Part shown: positions 50,092-58,793 of the stretch, one piece after another | Layout of the letters: the number at the start of each line of letters is the position of its first letter | How positions within the stretch are numbered: position 1 is the first letter of the stretch | From: Mycobacterium sp. ITM-2016-00317 | GTDB taxonomy: Bacteria > Actinomycetota > Actinomycetes > Mycobacteriales > Mycobacteriaceae | Length of the DNA stretch: 64,000 nucleotides | Assembly (NCBI RefSeq): GCF_002968295.1 | Contig: NZ_CP134399.1 | Location: forward strand, 620,001 to 684,000 | Direction: 5' to 3' | Position numbers and translations under genes: made by a program | Notes under the pieces: generated by a model | The model's database searches: none | Seen by the model: the letters and a program-made list of their open reading frames with translations, nothing else | Told to the model about the DNA's origin: nothing

Positions 50092-50375
50092 CGGGCAGAC
50101 CCCTTGTCCGCCGGATCGGCGACGTCCGGCACGCGGAACCTCGCGACGCTCACCGAACCGACGAACGTGATCAGTGCCAGCGCGGTCAGGCTGTAGGTGA
50201 CGGTGGTGTCCAGGCTGTAGGCCGCCCAGGTGCCGATGGCGCACATCGTGACCGCGACCAGGGTGTCGAGGGCGACGAGCCGGTCCAGCGTGGTCGGACC
50301 GAGCAGCATGCGGAACATGGTGGTGAGGGCGGCCAGCGACAGCATCGTCCCAGCCGCGGCCCAGACGTACATCAT
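50088..50375 (-). CDS. mnhF: Mrp-type antiporter subunit F
   Basis: 95 residues, three membrane helices. RMLLGPTTLDRLVALDTLVA is the conserved subunit F segment with the essential acidic residue. The start is one of two adjacent ATG codons. Overlaps mnhE and mnhG by four bases each. Confidence 0.9.
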   Translation of the reverse strand: MMYVWAAAGTMLSLAALTTMFRMLLGPTTLDRLVALDTLVAVTMCAIGTWAAYSLDTTVTYSLTALALITFVGSVSVARFRVPDVADPADKGSAR

Positions 50376-50911
50376 GCGGGGTCCACCTCCTTCTCCGCCG
50401 AGGGGCGCCAGTCCGCGTCCCGTTCGAAGGACGCCACCAGAAGCTTCTCCAGTTTGTCCACCTGCTGATAGAAGCGGTTGACCGTCCGGTCGGATCCGAC
50501 GTCGAGCACGTGCACGTAGATCAACCGGCGGGCCTGGTCGATCTCGAGCACGATGTTGCCCGGCGTCAGGTTCAAGATGTTGACCGCCAGGGCCAGCACG
50601 AGATCGGACTTGACGTGCAGGTGGGCCCGCAGCACCGCGGTCAGCGGCGGTGGTCCCGGTTTGACCGCCAACGCGGCCACCTGGAAGGACGACACGATCA
50701 GCCAGCCCGTCACGGTGGCGACGAGCTTCAGCACCGACAGCGGATGGAACCGGCCCTCCACGGGGACCGGCGGCAGCGGCAGCAGCAGCGTGATCACCAG
50801 CGCGACCGCCAGTCCGGACAGGATGTTGGCCGCGGAGATGTTGCCCCACAACAGGACCCACACCAGGATCAGCCAGCACACGATCCAGACGCGCAGCGTC
50901 AGTGTTCTCAC
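50372..50911 (-). CDS. mnhE: Mrp-type antiporter subunit E
   Basis: 179 residues. Two N-terminal membrane helices plus a conserved cytoplasmic domain: NILNLTPGNIVLEIDQARRLIYVHVLD is the family hallmark (quoted in part: NILNLTPGN). GTG start overlapping the mnhD stop. The C-terminal tail (EKLLVASFERDADW) is common in actinobacterial forms. Confidence 0.9.
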   Translation of the reverse strand: MRTLTLRVWIVCWLILVWVLLWGNISAANILSGLAVALVITLLLPLPPVPVEGRFHPLSVLKLVATVTGWLIVSSFQVAALAVKPGPPPLTAVLRAHLHVKSDLVLALAVNILNLTPGNIVLEIDQARRLIYVHVLDVGSDRTVNRFYQQVDKLEKLLVASFERDADWRPSAEKEVDPA

Positions 50912-52520
50912 GGCTGCCCCCCGAGGACCGCGCTGATGTACTGGCCGCGGTCGAGCACTTCACTGGCCGCCCGGTCGCTGAACGCGAAGATCGGTCCGGC
51001 CAGCACCGTGAGCAGCAGACCGACGACGATCAGCGCTCCGGTCGGCGCCAGCATCCCGACGGGCATCCGGCCGACGTCGTCCCGGTCTGCCAGCTCGATG
51101 TCCATGGTCTCTTCGGTGTTGTCCAGCAGCGCCGCCGGCGCAGGACCCGACAGGTGCCCCTCGGGGGCGTCCTTGCGGGAGCGCCAGAACGCCTTCGTCC
51201 ACACCCGGGCCACCACGTAGAGGGTCAGCAGGCTTGTCACGACACTGCCCGCGACCAGGATCCAGGCCAGCACCGACCCGGATTCCGCACCCGCCTCCAG
51301 CAGCGCGACCTTCCCGATGAACCCCGAGAACGGCGGGATCCCACCGAGGTTGAGCGCGGGCACGACGAACACGAACGCCAGCAGCGGACTCGCCGCGGCC
51401 AGGCCGCCGAGCCGCTCCATGGTCGACGCGCCCGCCTGCCGCTCGATGAGGCCGACGACCAGGAACAGGGTCGTCTGCACCAGGATGTGGTGCGCCACGT
51501 AGTAGATCGCCCCGGCCATCCCGAGCTCGGTCGACAGGGCGATCCCGAAGACCATGTAGCCGATGTGACTGACCAGCGTGAAGGACAGCAGTCGCTTGAT
51601 GTCGCTCTGCGCGATCGCGCCGAAGATGCCGATGATCATCGTCAGCAGCCCGGCGACCATCAGCACGCGGTCCATGCCGCCGCCGGGGAACAGCAGCGAG
51701 TGTGCGCGGATGATCGCGTACACACCGACCTTGGTCAGCAGGCCGGCGAACACCGCGGTGACCGGCGCCGGCGCGGTGGGGTAGGAGTCGGGCAGCCACG
51801 CCGACAGCGGGAACACCGCGGCCTTGATGCCGAACGCGACCAGCAGGACGGCGAACAACGCCATCCGGGTGCCTTCGGGCACGTCGTCGAGGCGGACCGC
51901 GATCTCGGCGAGGTTCAGCGTCCCGGTGGTCGCGTATACCAGCGCGATGCCGAACAGGAACACCAGCGACGACACCATCGACACCATCACGTACGAGATG
52001 CCCGCCCGCACCCGTTCCTTGCTGGCGCCGATGGTCAGCAGCACGAAACTCGCGGTGAGCAGTACCTCGAACCCGACGAACAGGTTGAACAGGTCGCCGG
52101 CCAGGAACGCCATGAACACGCCGGCCGACAGCACCAGATAGGTCGGCAGGAAGATCGAGACCGGTTGGCGCTCATCGCCGTCGCGGATGCCCTGGCCGAT
52201 GGCGTAATAGACGACGGCGAGCAGCACGATCGAGGACACGACGAGCATCAGCGACGACAGCCGGTCGACCACCAGCGTCACGCCCAGCGGACCCATGCCC
52301 GCCTCGGTGGGGCCCCAGCCGCCGACCTGCAGCGCGATCGTCCCGTCGCGGTCGGCGAGGTAGAGCAACGCGGCCGACACGGCGACGACCGCCGCCAGCC
52401 CGGACACCACGATCGTGCGCTGCAGGCGCGGCCGCCGGCGATCAGCGTGGCGGCCGCCCCGAGCATCGGGATGAGCACGGGCAGCGGTGTCAGCACCGGC
52501 GCGAACTGCGAGCTGATCAT
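50908..52520 (-). pseudogene. mnhD: Mrp-type antiporter subunit D, one frameshift near the 5' end
   Basis: NuoN-like proton-translocating subunit. The true start is ATG 52520 (MISSQFAPVLTPLPVLIPML), overlapping mnhC. After TLIAGG the frame is lost and continues one base off as PRLQRTIVVSGLAAVVAV. The break is at about 52429-52440, in GCGGCCGCCGGCG; adding one base restores 537 residues. The remaining 500 residues carry the usual Lys and His motifs (FGIKAAVFPLSAWLPDSYP, SFTLVSHIGYM). A loss of one base in the assembly is more likely than a real mutation. Confidence 0.88.
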
Positions 52521-52981
52521 CGGGACCCCTCGTAACCGGGAAGTGCGTCGAGTTCGTCGGGCAGATCGGTGTCCCGGGAGACGTTCGGCTTCAGCTCGTC
52601 GATTTCGTCGTCCTCCTTGCCGGACAGCTGCGACACCCTGGTGTCCTCGGGGTCGTTGCTGACCTCCTCGATGGTGTTGATGCGATACGAGCGGTAGGTC
52701 AGGGCCAGCACGAAGGCCGCCACCCCCATGGTGATCACGATCGCGGTCAGGATCATGCCCTGCGCCAACGGATCCGCGGTGGTCGTGTCATTGCCACTGG
52801 TGCGGCCGCGGACCGGCGGATTGCCCGACGGGCCGCCGGCGTTGAGGATCAGCAGGTTGATCGCGTTGCTGATCAGCAACAGGCCCAACAGCATCCGGGT
52901 CAGGTTGCGTTCCAGGAGCAGGTACACCCCGGCGCTGCTGAGCACGCCGATCAGGATGAGAGGGACGAGATAGGTGATCAT
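52517..52981 (-). CDS. mnhC: Mrp-type antiporter subunit C
   Basis: 154 residues, NuoK-like with three membrane helices. GVYLLLERNLTRMLLGLLL and NAINLLILNAGG are typical. A hydrophilic tail of about 50 residues (SQLSGKEDDEIDELKPN) extends past the membrane part, as in actinobacterial forms. Overlaps mnhA and mnhD by four bases. Confidence 0.92.
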   Translation of the reverse strand: MITYLVPLILIGVLSSAGVYLLLERNLTRMLLGLLLISNAINLLILNAGGPSGNPPVRGRTSGNDTTTADPLAQGMILTAIVITMGVAAFVLALTYRSYRINTIEEVSNDPEDTRVSQLSGKEDDEIDELKPNVSRDTDLPDELDALPGYEGSR

Positions 52982-55884
52982 CGCTGCCTCGCCGTCCGGC
53001 CGGTCTGCTGGCGGAGCTGTTCACTCAGTTCGACGTCGATGCGCGCCCCGAGGCTGCGCAGCACGTCGAGCACCAGACCGACCACGATCAGGTACACGCC
53101 CAGGTCGAAGAACAGTGCCGTGACGAACTTGACGGTCCCCAGTACCGGGAGCTCGAACTCGATCACCGCCGAGGACAGCACCGGCGCGCCGACCAGCAAC
53201 GACGCGGCGGCGGTACCGGCGGCCAGCGCCAAGCCGGCGCCGAGCACCTTGCCCGCGTCGAGCGGCAGCGTCTCGCCGAGCTCGTAACGCCCACCGGCCA
53301 GGTACCGCAGCACCAGGGCCAGGCCGATCAGGCCGCCGGCGAACCCGCCGCCGGGCACGTTGTGGCCGGCGAAGAAGAAGTACAACGACAGCACCATCAT
53401 CACCGGGAAGATCAGCCGGGTGGCGACCTCCAGGACCAGCGACCGGTTCCGCGGGTCGCGCAGCTCGCTGCCGCGCAGCCAGGTGATGTCGCCGGCGGCC
53501 GGGCTGGTGTTGAACGAGGCGGGCAGCTGGCCGATATCGGGCTGACCTGCGTCGGAGACCCGCGGCGCGGTACCGAAGCGCCTGCTGCGGAACACCATCG
53601 ACGCGACGCCGGTGGCGGCGACGAGCAGCACCGAGACCTCGCCCATGGTGTCCCAGGCGCGGATGTCGACCAGGATGACGTTGACGGTGTTGGCGCCGTG
53701 CCCCATCACGTAGGCGGCTTCGGGCAACAGGTCGGCGATCGGCCGGCCGGTGCGCGCGGCCATCGCGAACGCCGCCAGGGTGGTGACCGCCGCGCCGACC
53801 GCGATCGCGAGCGCGGCCCGCGGCAGCCGGTAGCGGGTGTTCTCGGCCCGGCTGGTCTCGGCGGGCAGGGTCCGCAGGACCAGCACGAACGCGACCAGCG
53901 TCAGCGTCTCCACCAGGAACTGCGTCAACGCGAGGTCCGGCGCGCCGTGGAAGGCGAAGATGGCCCCGCAGCCGTAGCCGGTGACACCGACGAGCAGCAC
54001 CGCGGCGAGTCGGTTGCGCATGACCACGGCCGCTAGCGCCGCGGCGACCATCAGCAAACCGGCCACCACCTGCGGCGGGGAGTCCCACAGCTCGAAGTGC
54101 GGCTGGTCGCGGGCACCCAGCGCCAGCACGCCGAGCGGGAGCAGCACCAGGGTGATCAGGATGAACGACTGGGTCTGCGGCAGCAATCCGCGCTGGGTCA
54201 GCGCGGTCAGCCGCACCGAGAGCACGTCGGCGCCGCGGATCACCGCGTCGTAGATGCGGTCGGCGTTGCCCAGGGGCACGAAGTCCGCGCGTGCGCGGCG
54301 CAGACGCTTGCGCCCGAAGTAGACGCCGGTACCGGCCGCCAGCACCAACGCCGACAGCACCAGCGGCAGGTTCACGCCGTGCCACAACGCGAGGTGGTAG
54401 CCGCCGTCGTAGCCGGCCGGGTCGGGCACGGTGTCGCTGTAATCGGTGAGCACGTTGTCCAGTGGCTTCGGGTACAAGCCGAAGAACAGACCGGCTGCGG
54501 CCAGCACGGCGGGCGGGAGCAGGAAGCCGAGCTCGGGGCGGTGCATCTCCTCGACGCGGGTGCTGGGCTTGGGCAGACCTTTGCGGCCGAACGCGCCGAA
54601 CACGAAGCGCAGGCTGTACACCGTGGTCAGCACCGAGCCCAGCACGATGCCGGCGAGCACGAACGGGGACGCCGCCCCCAGATACGGGCTGTGCAGCACC
54701 GTCTCGAAGTCGGCCTCCTTGGCGATGAAGCCGAAGAACGGCGGCAGCGCCGCCATGCTGGCCGCGGCCGTGCAGCCGATGATCAGCAGCGACTTGCTGC
54801 GGTTGCCGAGCCAGGCCAGCCTGCGGATGTCGCGGGTGCCGGTGGCGTGGTCGATGACGCCGACGACCATGAACAGCGCCGCCTTGAACATCGCGTGCGC
54901 GCACAGCATGGCCAGCCCGGCCAGCATCATCTCGCTGCCGCCGGTCCCGACCATGACGGTGATCAGGCCGAGCTGGCTGACGGTGCCGAACGCCAGGATG
55001 AGTTTGAGGTCGTACTCGCGGATCGCGCGCCAGCCCGCCAGCAGCATCGTGAGCAGACCGAGGCCGACGACCGTGGGCCGCCATTCCGGGCTGTCGGCGA
55101 AGCCGGGCGTCATCCGGGCGATGAGGTAGACGCCGGCCTTGACCATCGCGGCGGCGTGCAGGTACGCGCTGACCGGCGTCGGCGCGGCCATGGCGCCCGG
55201 CAGCCAGAAGTGCAGCGGCACGATCGCCGACTTGGACAGTGCGCCGATCAGGATCAGCACCACGCCCACCGACGCGGCCAGACCCGACGGCGGATTCGCG
55301 ATCAGCTCCGAGAGCAGGAACGTTCCGGCCAGGTTGCCCAGCACGATGATGCCGACCAGCATCGCCAGCCCGCCGAACGTGGTCACCAGCAGCGCCTGCG
55401 TCGCGGCCCGGCGGCTGGTCGCACGCTCGGCGTAGTGGCCGACCAGCAGGAACGACAGGACGGTCGTGATCTCCCAGAACACGTACAGCACCAGCATGTT
55501 GTCGCTGGTGACCAGCCCGAACATGGCTCCGGAGAACGCCACCAGTTCGGCGGCGAAGCTGGGCAGCCGTTTCTCGATGCGGCCGTCGTGGTGGCGGAAG
55601 TAGTCCGCGCAGTAGAAGAGGACGAGGGCGCCGATCGCCAGCACCAGCACGCTCATGATCGCGGCGAGCGCGTCGAAGCGGAGGGTGATGTCCATCGACA
55701 GCTCGGGCACCCACGGCACGTCGACCGTGCGGGACTGTCCGTCGGCCGGCCAGTTCAACACCACCCAGACCAGCGACGCGGCCGGCACCAGCGCCAACGG
55801 ATAGAACGCCGTCCGGCCCCAGCGGTACACAAGGAGGGGCGCCAGCAAGGCGGCGGCTGCATGGGCAGCGAGGATGGCGAGCAT
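52978..55884 (-). CDS. mnhA: Fused Mrp-type antiporter subunits A and B
   Basis: 968 residues. The first 500 residues are the NuoL-like subunit A core (FWEITTVLSFLLVGHY, GALSKSAIVPLHFWLPGAM, AYLHAAAMVKAGVYL). A linker region with MbhD/MbhE-type helices follows (GAIFAFHGAPDLALTQFLVE, then the NVILVDIRAWDTMGE region). Residues from about 815 form the subunit B domain (YFFFAGHNVPGGGFAGGLI). A-B fusions are known in actinobacteria. First gene of mnhA(B)CDEFG. Confidence 0.94.
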   Translation of the reverse strand: MLAILAAHAAAALLAPLLVYRWGRTAFYPLALVPAASLVWVVLNWPADGQSRTVDVPWVPELSMDITLRFDALAAIMSVLVLAIGALVLFYCADYFRHHDGRIEKRLPSFAAELVAFSGAMFGLVTSDNMLVLYVFWEITTVLSFLLVGHYAERATSRRAATQALLVTTFGGLAMLVGIIVLGNLAGTFLLSELIANPPSGLAASVGVVLILIGALSKSAIVPLHFWLPGAMAAPTPVSAYLHAAAMVKAGVYLIARMTPGFADSPEWRPTVVGLGLLTMLLAGWRAIREYDLKLILAFGTVSQLGLITVMVGTGGSEMMLAGLAMLCAHAMFKAALFMVVGVIDHATGTRDIRRLAWLGNRSKSLLIIGCTAAASMAALPPFFGFIAKEADFETVLHSPYLGAASPFVLAGIVLGSVLTTVYSLRFVFGAFGRKGLPKPSTRVEEMHRPELGFLLPPAVLAAAGLFFGLYPKPLDNVLTDYSDTVPDPAGYDGGYHLALWHGVNLPLVLSALVLAAGTGVYFGRKRLRRARADFVPLGNADRIYDAVIRGADVLSVRLTALTQRGLLPQTQSFILITLVLLPLGVLALGARDQPHFELWDSPPQVVAGLLMVAAALAAVVMRNRLAAVLLVGVTGYGCGAIFAFHGAPDLALTQFLVETLTLVAFVLVLRTLPAETSRAENTRYRLPRAALAIAVGAAVTTLAAFAMAARTGRPIADLLPEAAYVMGHGANTVNVILVDIRAWDTMGEVSVLLVAATGVASMVFRSRRFGTAPRVSDAGQPDIGQLPASFNTSPAAGDITWLRGSELRDPRNRSLVLEVATRLIFPVMMVLSLYFFFAGHNVPGGGFAGGLIGLALVLRYLAGGRYELGETLPLDAGKVLGAGLALAAGTAAASLLVGAPVLSSAVIEFELPVLGTVKFVTALFFDLGVYLIVVGLVLDVLRSLGARIDVELSEQLRQQTGRTARQR

Positions 55885-55971
55885 GGCTCCGTCTCGTCGT
55901 GGGCGGCACGCTGTCGGGCGGGCTTACCGTCGGGCAGGTGGACAAAGGTGTCAGCCGTACTGACTTTGGAG

Positions 55972-56667
55972 TCACTCCAGTCTACGGGTGCCCCGCACCA
56001 GTGCTTTGATGTGCTCCTCCACCCCGGCCGCGGAGACGAAGAGCAACTCGTCCCCGGCCTCCAGGATGTGCTGCGGTTCCGGGATGAGCAGGCGGTTTCC
56101 GCGCGTCAGCGTGACCAGCGCGCTGTCCGCGGGCATCGCCAGGTCGCGTACGCGCCGCGCCACCAGCGGGCTGTCCGCGGGCAGGGTGAACTTCGTGACA
56201 TTCGTGGCGCGCTGCCCGAGATCGTCACGCGCGCCCCTGCCGAGTGACATCAGCCGGACCAGGTGGCCGACGTCGATGGCGCCCTCGACCGCCGCCACCA
56301 GGGCCAGCGGCGTCGACACCGCGACGTCCACCCCCCATGCCTCGGTGAACAGCCATTCGTTGCGGGCGTCGTTGATCCGGGCGACCACCCGGGCCACGCC
56401 GAACTCGGACTTGGCGAGCAATGCCAGCGCGAGGTTGGCCTTGTCGTCGCCGGTGGCCGCGATCGTCACGTCGCAGTCCTGCACCTCGGCCTCCTCCAGC
56501 GAGGACACCTCACACGCGTCGGCCCACAGCCACTCGGCGCCGGGCACCGTCGCGGGCACGTAGCGGTCGATCTCCTTCTCGATGAGCAGCACCTTGTGGC
56601 CGTAGTCGACCAGCTCCTGCGCGACGGACCGGCCGACGGCGCCGGCACCCGCGATCGCGATCCGCAT
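55972..56667 (-). CDS. TrkA-type RCK potassium channel/transport regulator
   Basis: 231 residues. N-terminal NAD-binding RCK domain (MRIAIAGAGAVGRSVAQELV, KVLLIEKEIDRY, ADACEVSSLEEA, TIAATGDDKANLALALLAKS) and C-terminal TrkA-C domain (SPLVARRVRDLAMP, GDELLFVSA). It closely resembles mycobacterial CeoC-type proteins. Located 87 bases before mnhA on the same strand and 52 bases from the divergent antiporter, so it may gate either system in response to nucleotides. Confidence 0.9.
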   Translation of the reverse strand: MRIAIAGAGAVGRSVAQELVDYGHKVLLIEKEIDRYVPATVPGAEWLWADACEVSSLEEAEVQDCDVTIAATGDDKANLALALLAKSEFGVARVVARINDARNEWLFTEAWGVDVAVSTPLALVAAVEGAIDVGHLVRLMSLGRGARDDLGQRATNVTKFTLPADSPLVARRVRDLAMPADSALVTLTRGNRLLIPEPQHILEAGDELLFVSAAGVEEHIKALVRGTRRLE

Positions 56668-56719
56668 CGACCCTCCTTACGCCCGGTCCGGCGACCGCTG
56701 TCCTGATTTACTGTGTCCG

Positions 56720-58209
56720 GTGACCCTGTACCAGCTCTACGTGGCGCTGCTGGTCGGGGGCCTCGTGCTCCTGGCCAGCATCGCCGCCACGAGGCTGGCC
56801 ACAGGGATCGGCCTGCCCAGCCTATTGCTGTTCCTCGGCGTCGGCGTGCTGCTTGGCGAGGTCGGCCTGGTCTTCGACAACGCCCAGCTGGCGCAGGATC
56901 TGGGCACTGCCGCGCTGGCGGTGATCCTGGTCGAGGGCGGTCTGACAACCCGATTCAGCGACATCCGCAAGGTGCTCGCGCCCGCGGGCGTGCTGGCTAC
57001 CGTCGGTGTCGGCGTGAGCACGCTGATCACCGCGACGGCCGTGCACTGGTTGCTCGGGATGGACTGGCAGCTGGCGCTGCTGCTGGGCGCGGTGGTCTCC
57101 AGTACCGATGCGGCCGCGGTGTTCTCGGTGCTGCGGGTGGTGCCGTTGCCGCGCAGGCTGAGCGGCCTGCTCGAGGCCGAGTCGGGCTTCAACGACGCGC
57201 CCGCGGTGATCCTGGTGGTGTTGTTCAGCGTGACGCCGATGGAATTGAACCCGTTGGCGGTCGCGGGCACGCTGTTCTACGAGCTCGGGGTCGGCGTGGT
57301 GCTCGGGCTCGGCTGCGGTGTCCTCGGTGCGATCACCCTGCGCCGTATCGCATTGCCTGCGGCCGGGCTGTACCCGCTGGCCACGTTCGGCCTCGGCATG
57401 CTGGCGTTCGCCGCGGCCGGTTCCGCGCACGGCAGTGGGTTCCTGGCCGCCTACGTGGCCGGGGTGGTGCTGGCGAACTCGGGTCTGCCGCACCGGTCGG
57501 CGACGCGGTCGTTCGCCGAGGGGCCGGCTGGCTGGCCCAGATCGGGGTGTTCGTCATCCTCGGGCTGCTGGTGTCGCCGGATCAGCTTCTCGAGGAGGTG
57601 GTGCCGGCGTTCGTGGCGGGGCTGGTGCTGCTGCTGCTGGCGCGGCCGCTGTCGGTCTTCTTGTCGCTCATCGGCTTTCGGGTGCCGTGGCGGGAGCGGT
57701 TGTTCCTGTCCTGGGCGGGTCTGCGCGGCGCCGTGCCGATCGTGCTGTGCACGTACCCGATCGTGGCGGGGGTGCAGGACAGCTGGCGGCTGCTGCACAT
57801 CGTGTTCATCCTCGTGGTGCTCTACACGGTGATCCAGGGGCCGAGCCTGCGGCTGGTGGCCGAGTGGCTGAACCTGATCCCGCGCGACACCACCCGCGAG
57901 ATCCAGGTGGACGCCGCGCCGCTGGACGTGCTCGGCGCCGAGCTGTTGACGATGACGGTGCTGCCGGGGTCGCGTCTGCACAACGTGACGGTGCTCGAGC
58001 TGCGGCTGCCCGACCCGAGCGTCATCACGCTGATCATCCGGGCCGGCCAGCCGTTCGTGCCGCAACCCGTGACGCGGCTGCAGGCCGGAGACGAGCTGCT
58101 GATCGTGACGACGTCGGTGACGCGCGACCTGGCCGAGCGCCGGCTGCGGGCGGTCAGCCGCCGCGGCAAACTCGCGTACTGGTTCGACGAGTATGGCGAC
58201 CCGGCCTAG
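56720..58209 (+). pseudogene. CPA1-type cation/proton antiporter with TrkA-C domain, one frameshift
   Basis: NhaP2/CvrA-type K+/H+ antiporter. Frame 1 from GTG 56720 covers about 268 residues with LVEGGLTTRFSDIRKV, SSTDAAAVFSVLR and AESGFNDAPAVILV (the ion-binding Asp pair). After SATRSFAEG the frame shifts and resumes as GWLAQIGVFVILGLL, WAGLRGAVPIVL, and the TrkA-C domain ending EYGDPA. The break is at about 57520-57532 in GGGGCCGG; adding one base gives 496 residues. TACTGT lies five bases before the GTG. Confidence 0.87.
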
Positions 58210-58652
58210 CTCCCGGGACGCCAGCCCGGGCACGGGCCGAACGCGTACCGAACCGGCAGGGTGTGCGCGAGCAGTCCGATGCCGGCTCCGAGGATCGGCC
58301 ACACCGGCCAGAAGTACCAGGAGCCCGCGGTCAGCCCGACGGCCAGCCACACGGTGAGCACGATGACGACCATCGCGAGATAGCCCGCCACGTGCAGGTG
58401 GACGCTGCGGCGGGCGACGGCACGACGGGCCGCCGTCCGCTGCGGGCCGTTGCGGCGCAGCTCGGCCGCTGGCAGGTCCGCGGTGAGTCGGCCCAGGTCA
58501 GGCTCGGTATGGGCGTCGTAGACCGCCTGCAACCGGGCGTCGTACTCGGTGACGTCCAGATACCCCTGGGCCAGCGCCTGGCCGAGCAAGTGGGCGGTGA
58601 TGTCGCGGTCGCGGTCCCCGGCGCGGACGGCCGGTGTGACGGTGGAGCTCAT
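58206..58652 (-). CDS. DUF1707 membrane protein
   Basis: 148 residues. N-terminal DUF1707 (VRAGDRDRDITAHLLGQALA, GYLDVTEYDARLQAVYDA, DLGRLTADLP), then two membrane helices (GYLAMVVIVLTVWLAVGL, FWPVWPILGAGIGLLAH). Such proteins are common in actinobacteria with unknown role. A GGGAGGG Shine-Dalgarno lies close before the ATG at 58652. The large inverted repeat 14 bases upstream probably controls it. The stop overlaps the end of the convergent antiporter gene. Confidence 0.85.
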   Translation of the reverse strand: MSSTVTPAVRAGDRDRDITAHLLGQALAQGYLDVTEYDARLQAVYDAHTEPDLGRLTADLPAAELRRNGPQRTAARRAVARRSVHLHVAGYLAMVVIVLTVWLAVGLTAGSWYFWPVWPILGAGIGLLAHTLPVRYAFGPCPGWRPGS

Positions 58653-58665
58653 GGTCCCTCCCCAA

Positions 58666-58715
58666 CTTGACACTGACTAGTTCAGACGATTCCACGACAA
58701 CTAGTCACTGTCAAG
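58666..58715. promoter_or_regulatory. 17-base inverted repeat upstream of the DUF1707 gene
   Basis: Left arm CTTGACACTGACTAGTT (58666-58682) and right arm AACTAGTCACTGTCAAG (58699-58715) are reverse complements with a single mismatch, separated by 16 bases. On the minus strand TTGACA (58714-58709) could be a -35 for the DUF1707 gene. The length and symmetry fit an operator pair for a dimeric repressor, or two facing sites of one. Confidence 0.6.
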
Positions 58716-58729
58716 ATTTGTTCCGCTCG

Positions 58730-58785
58730 CGAGAGTGCGCACAGATCGCCGAAACGCCCGAAGGCGCGATCTCAGCGCACTCTCG
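58730..58785. terminator. Long GC-rich hairpin after the AAA ATPase gene
   Basis: Arms 58730-58749 and 58766-58785 pair over 20 positions with two mismatches in the middle; the loop is 16 bases. Outer stem CGAGAGTGCGC pairs with GCGCACTCTCG. It lies nine bases past the stop of the minus-strand operon, so it may terminate transcription, although no U-tract follows. It could instead be a dispersed palindromic repeat. Confidence 0.5.
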
Positions 58786-58793
58786 GCGCAGGG

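Noticed and set aside
56713..58209. 498-codon frame covering the antiporter in a single frame
   Set aside because: Its first half is low-complexity Arg/Gly-rich sequence in the wrong frame; the real N terminus is in the frame starting at 56720. Only the second half is genuine.
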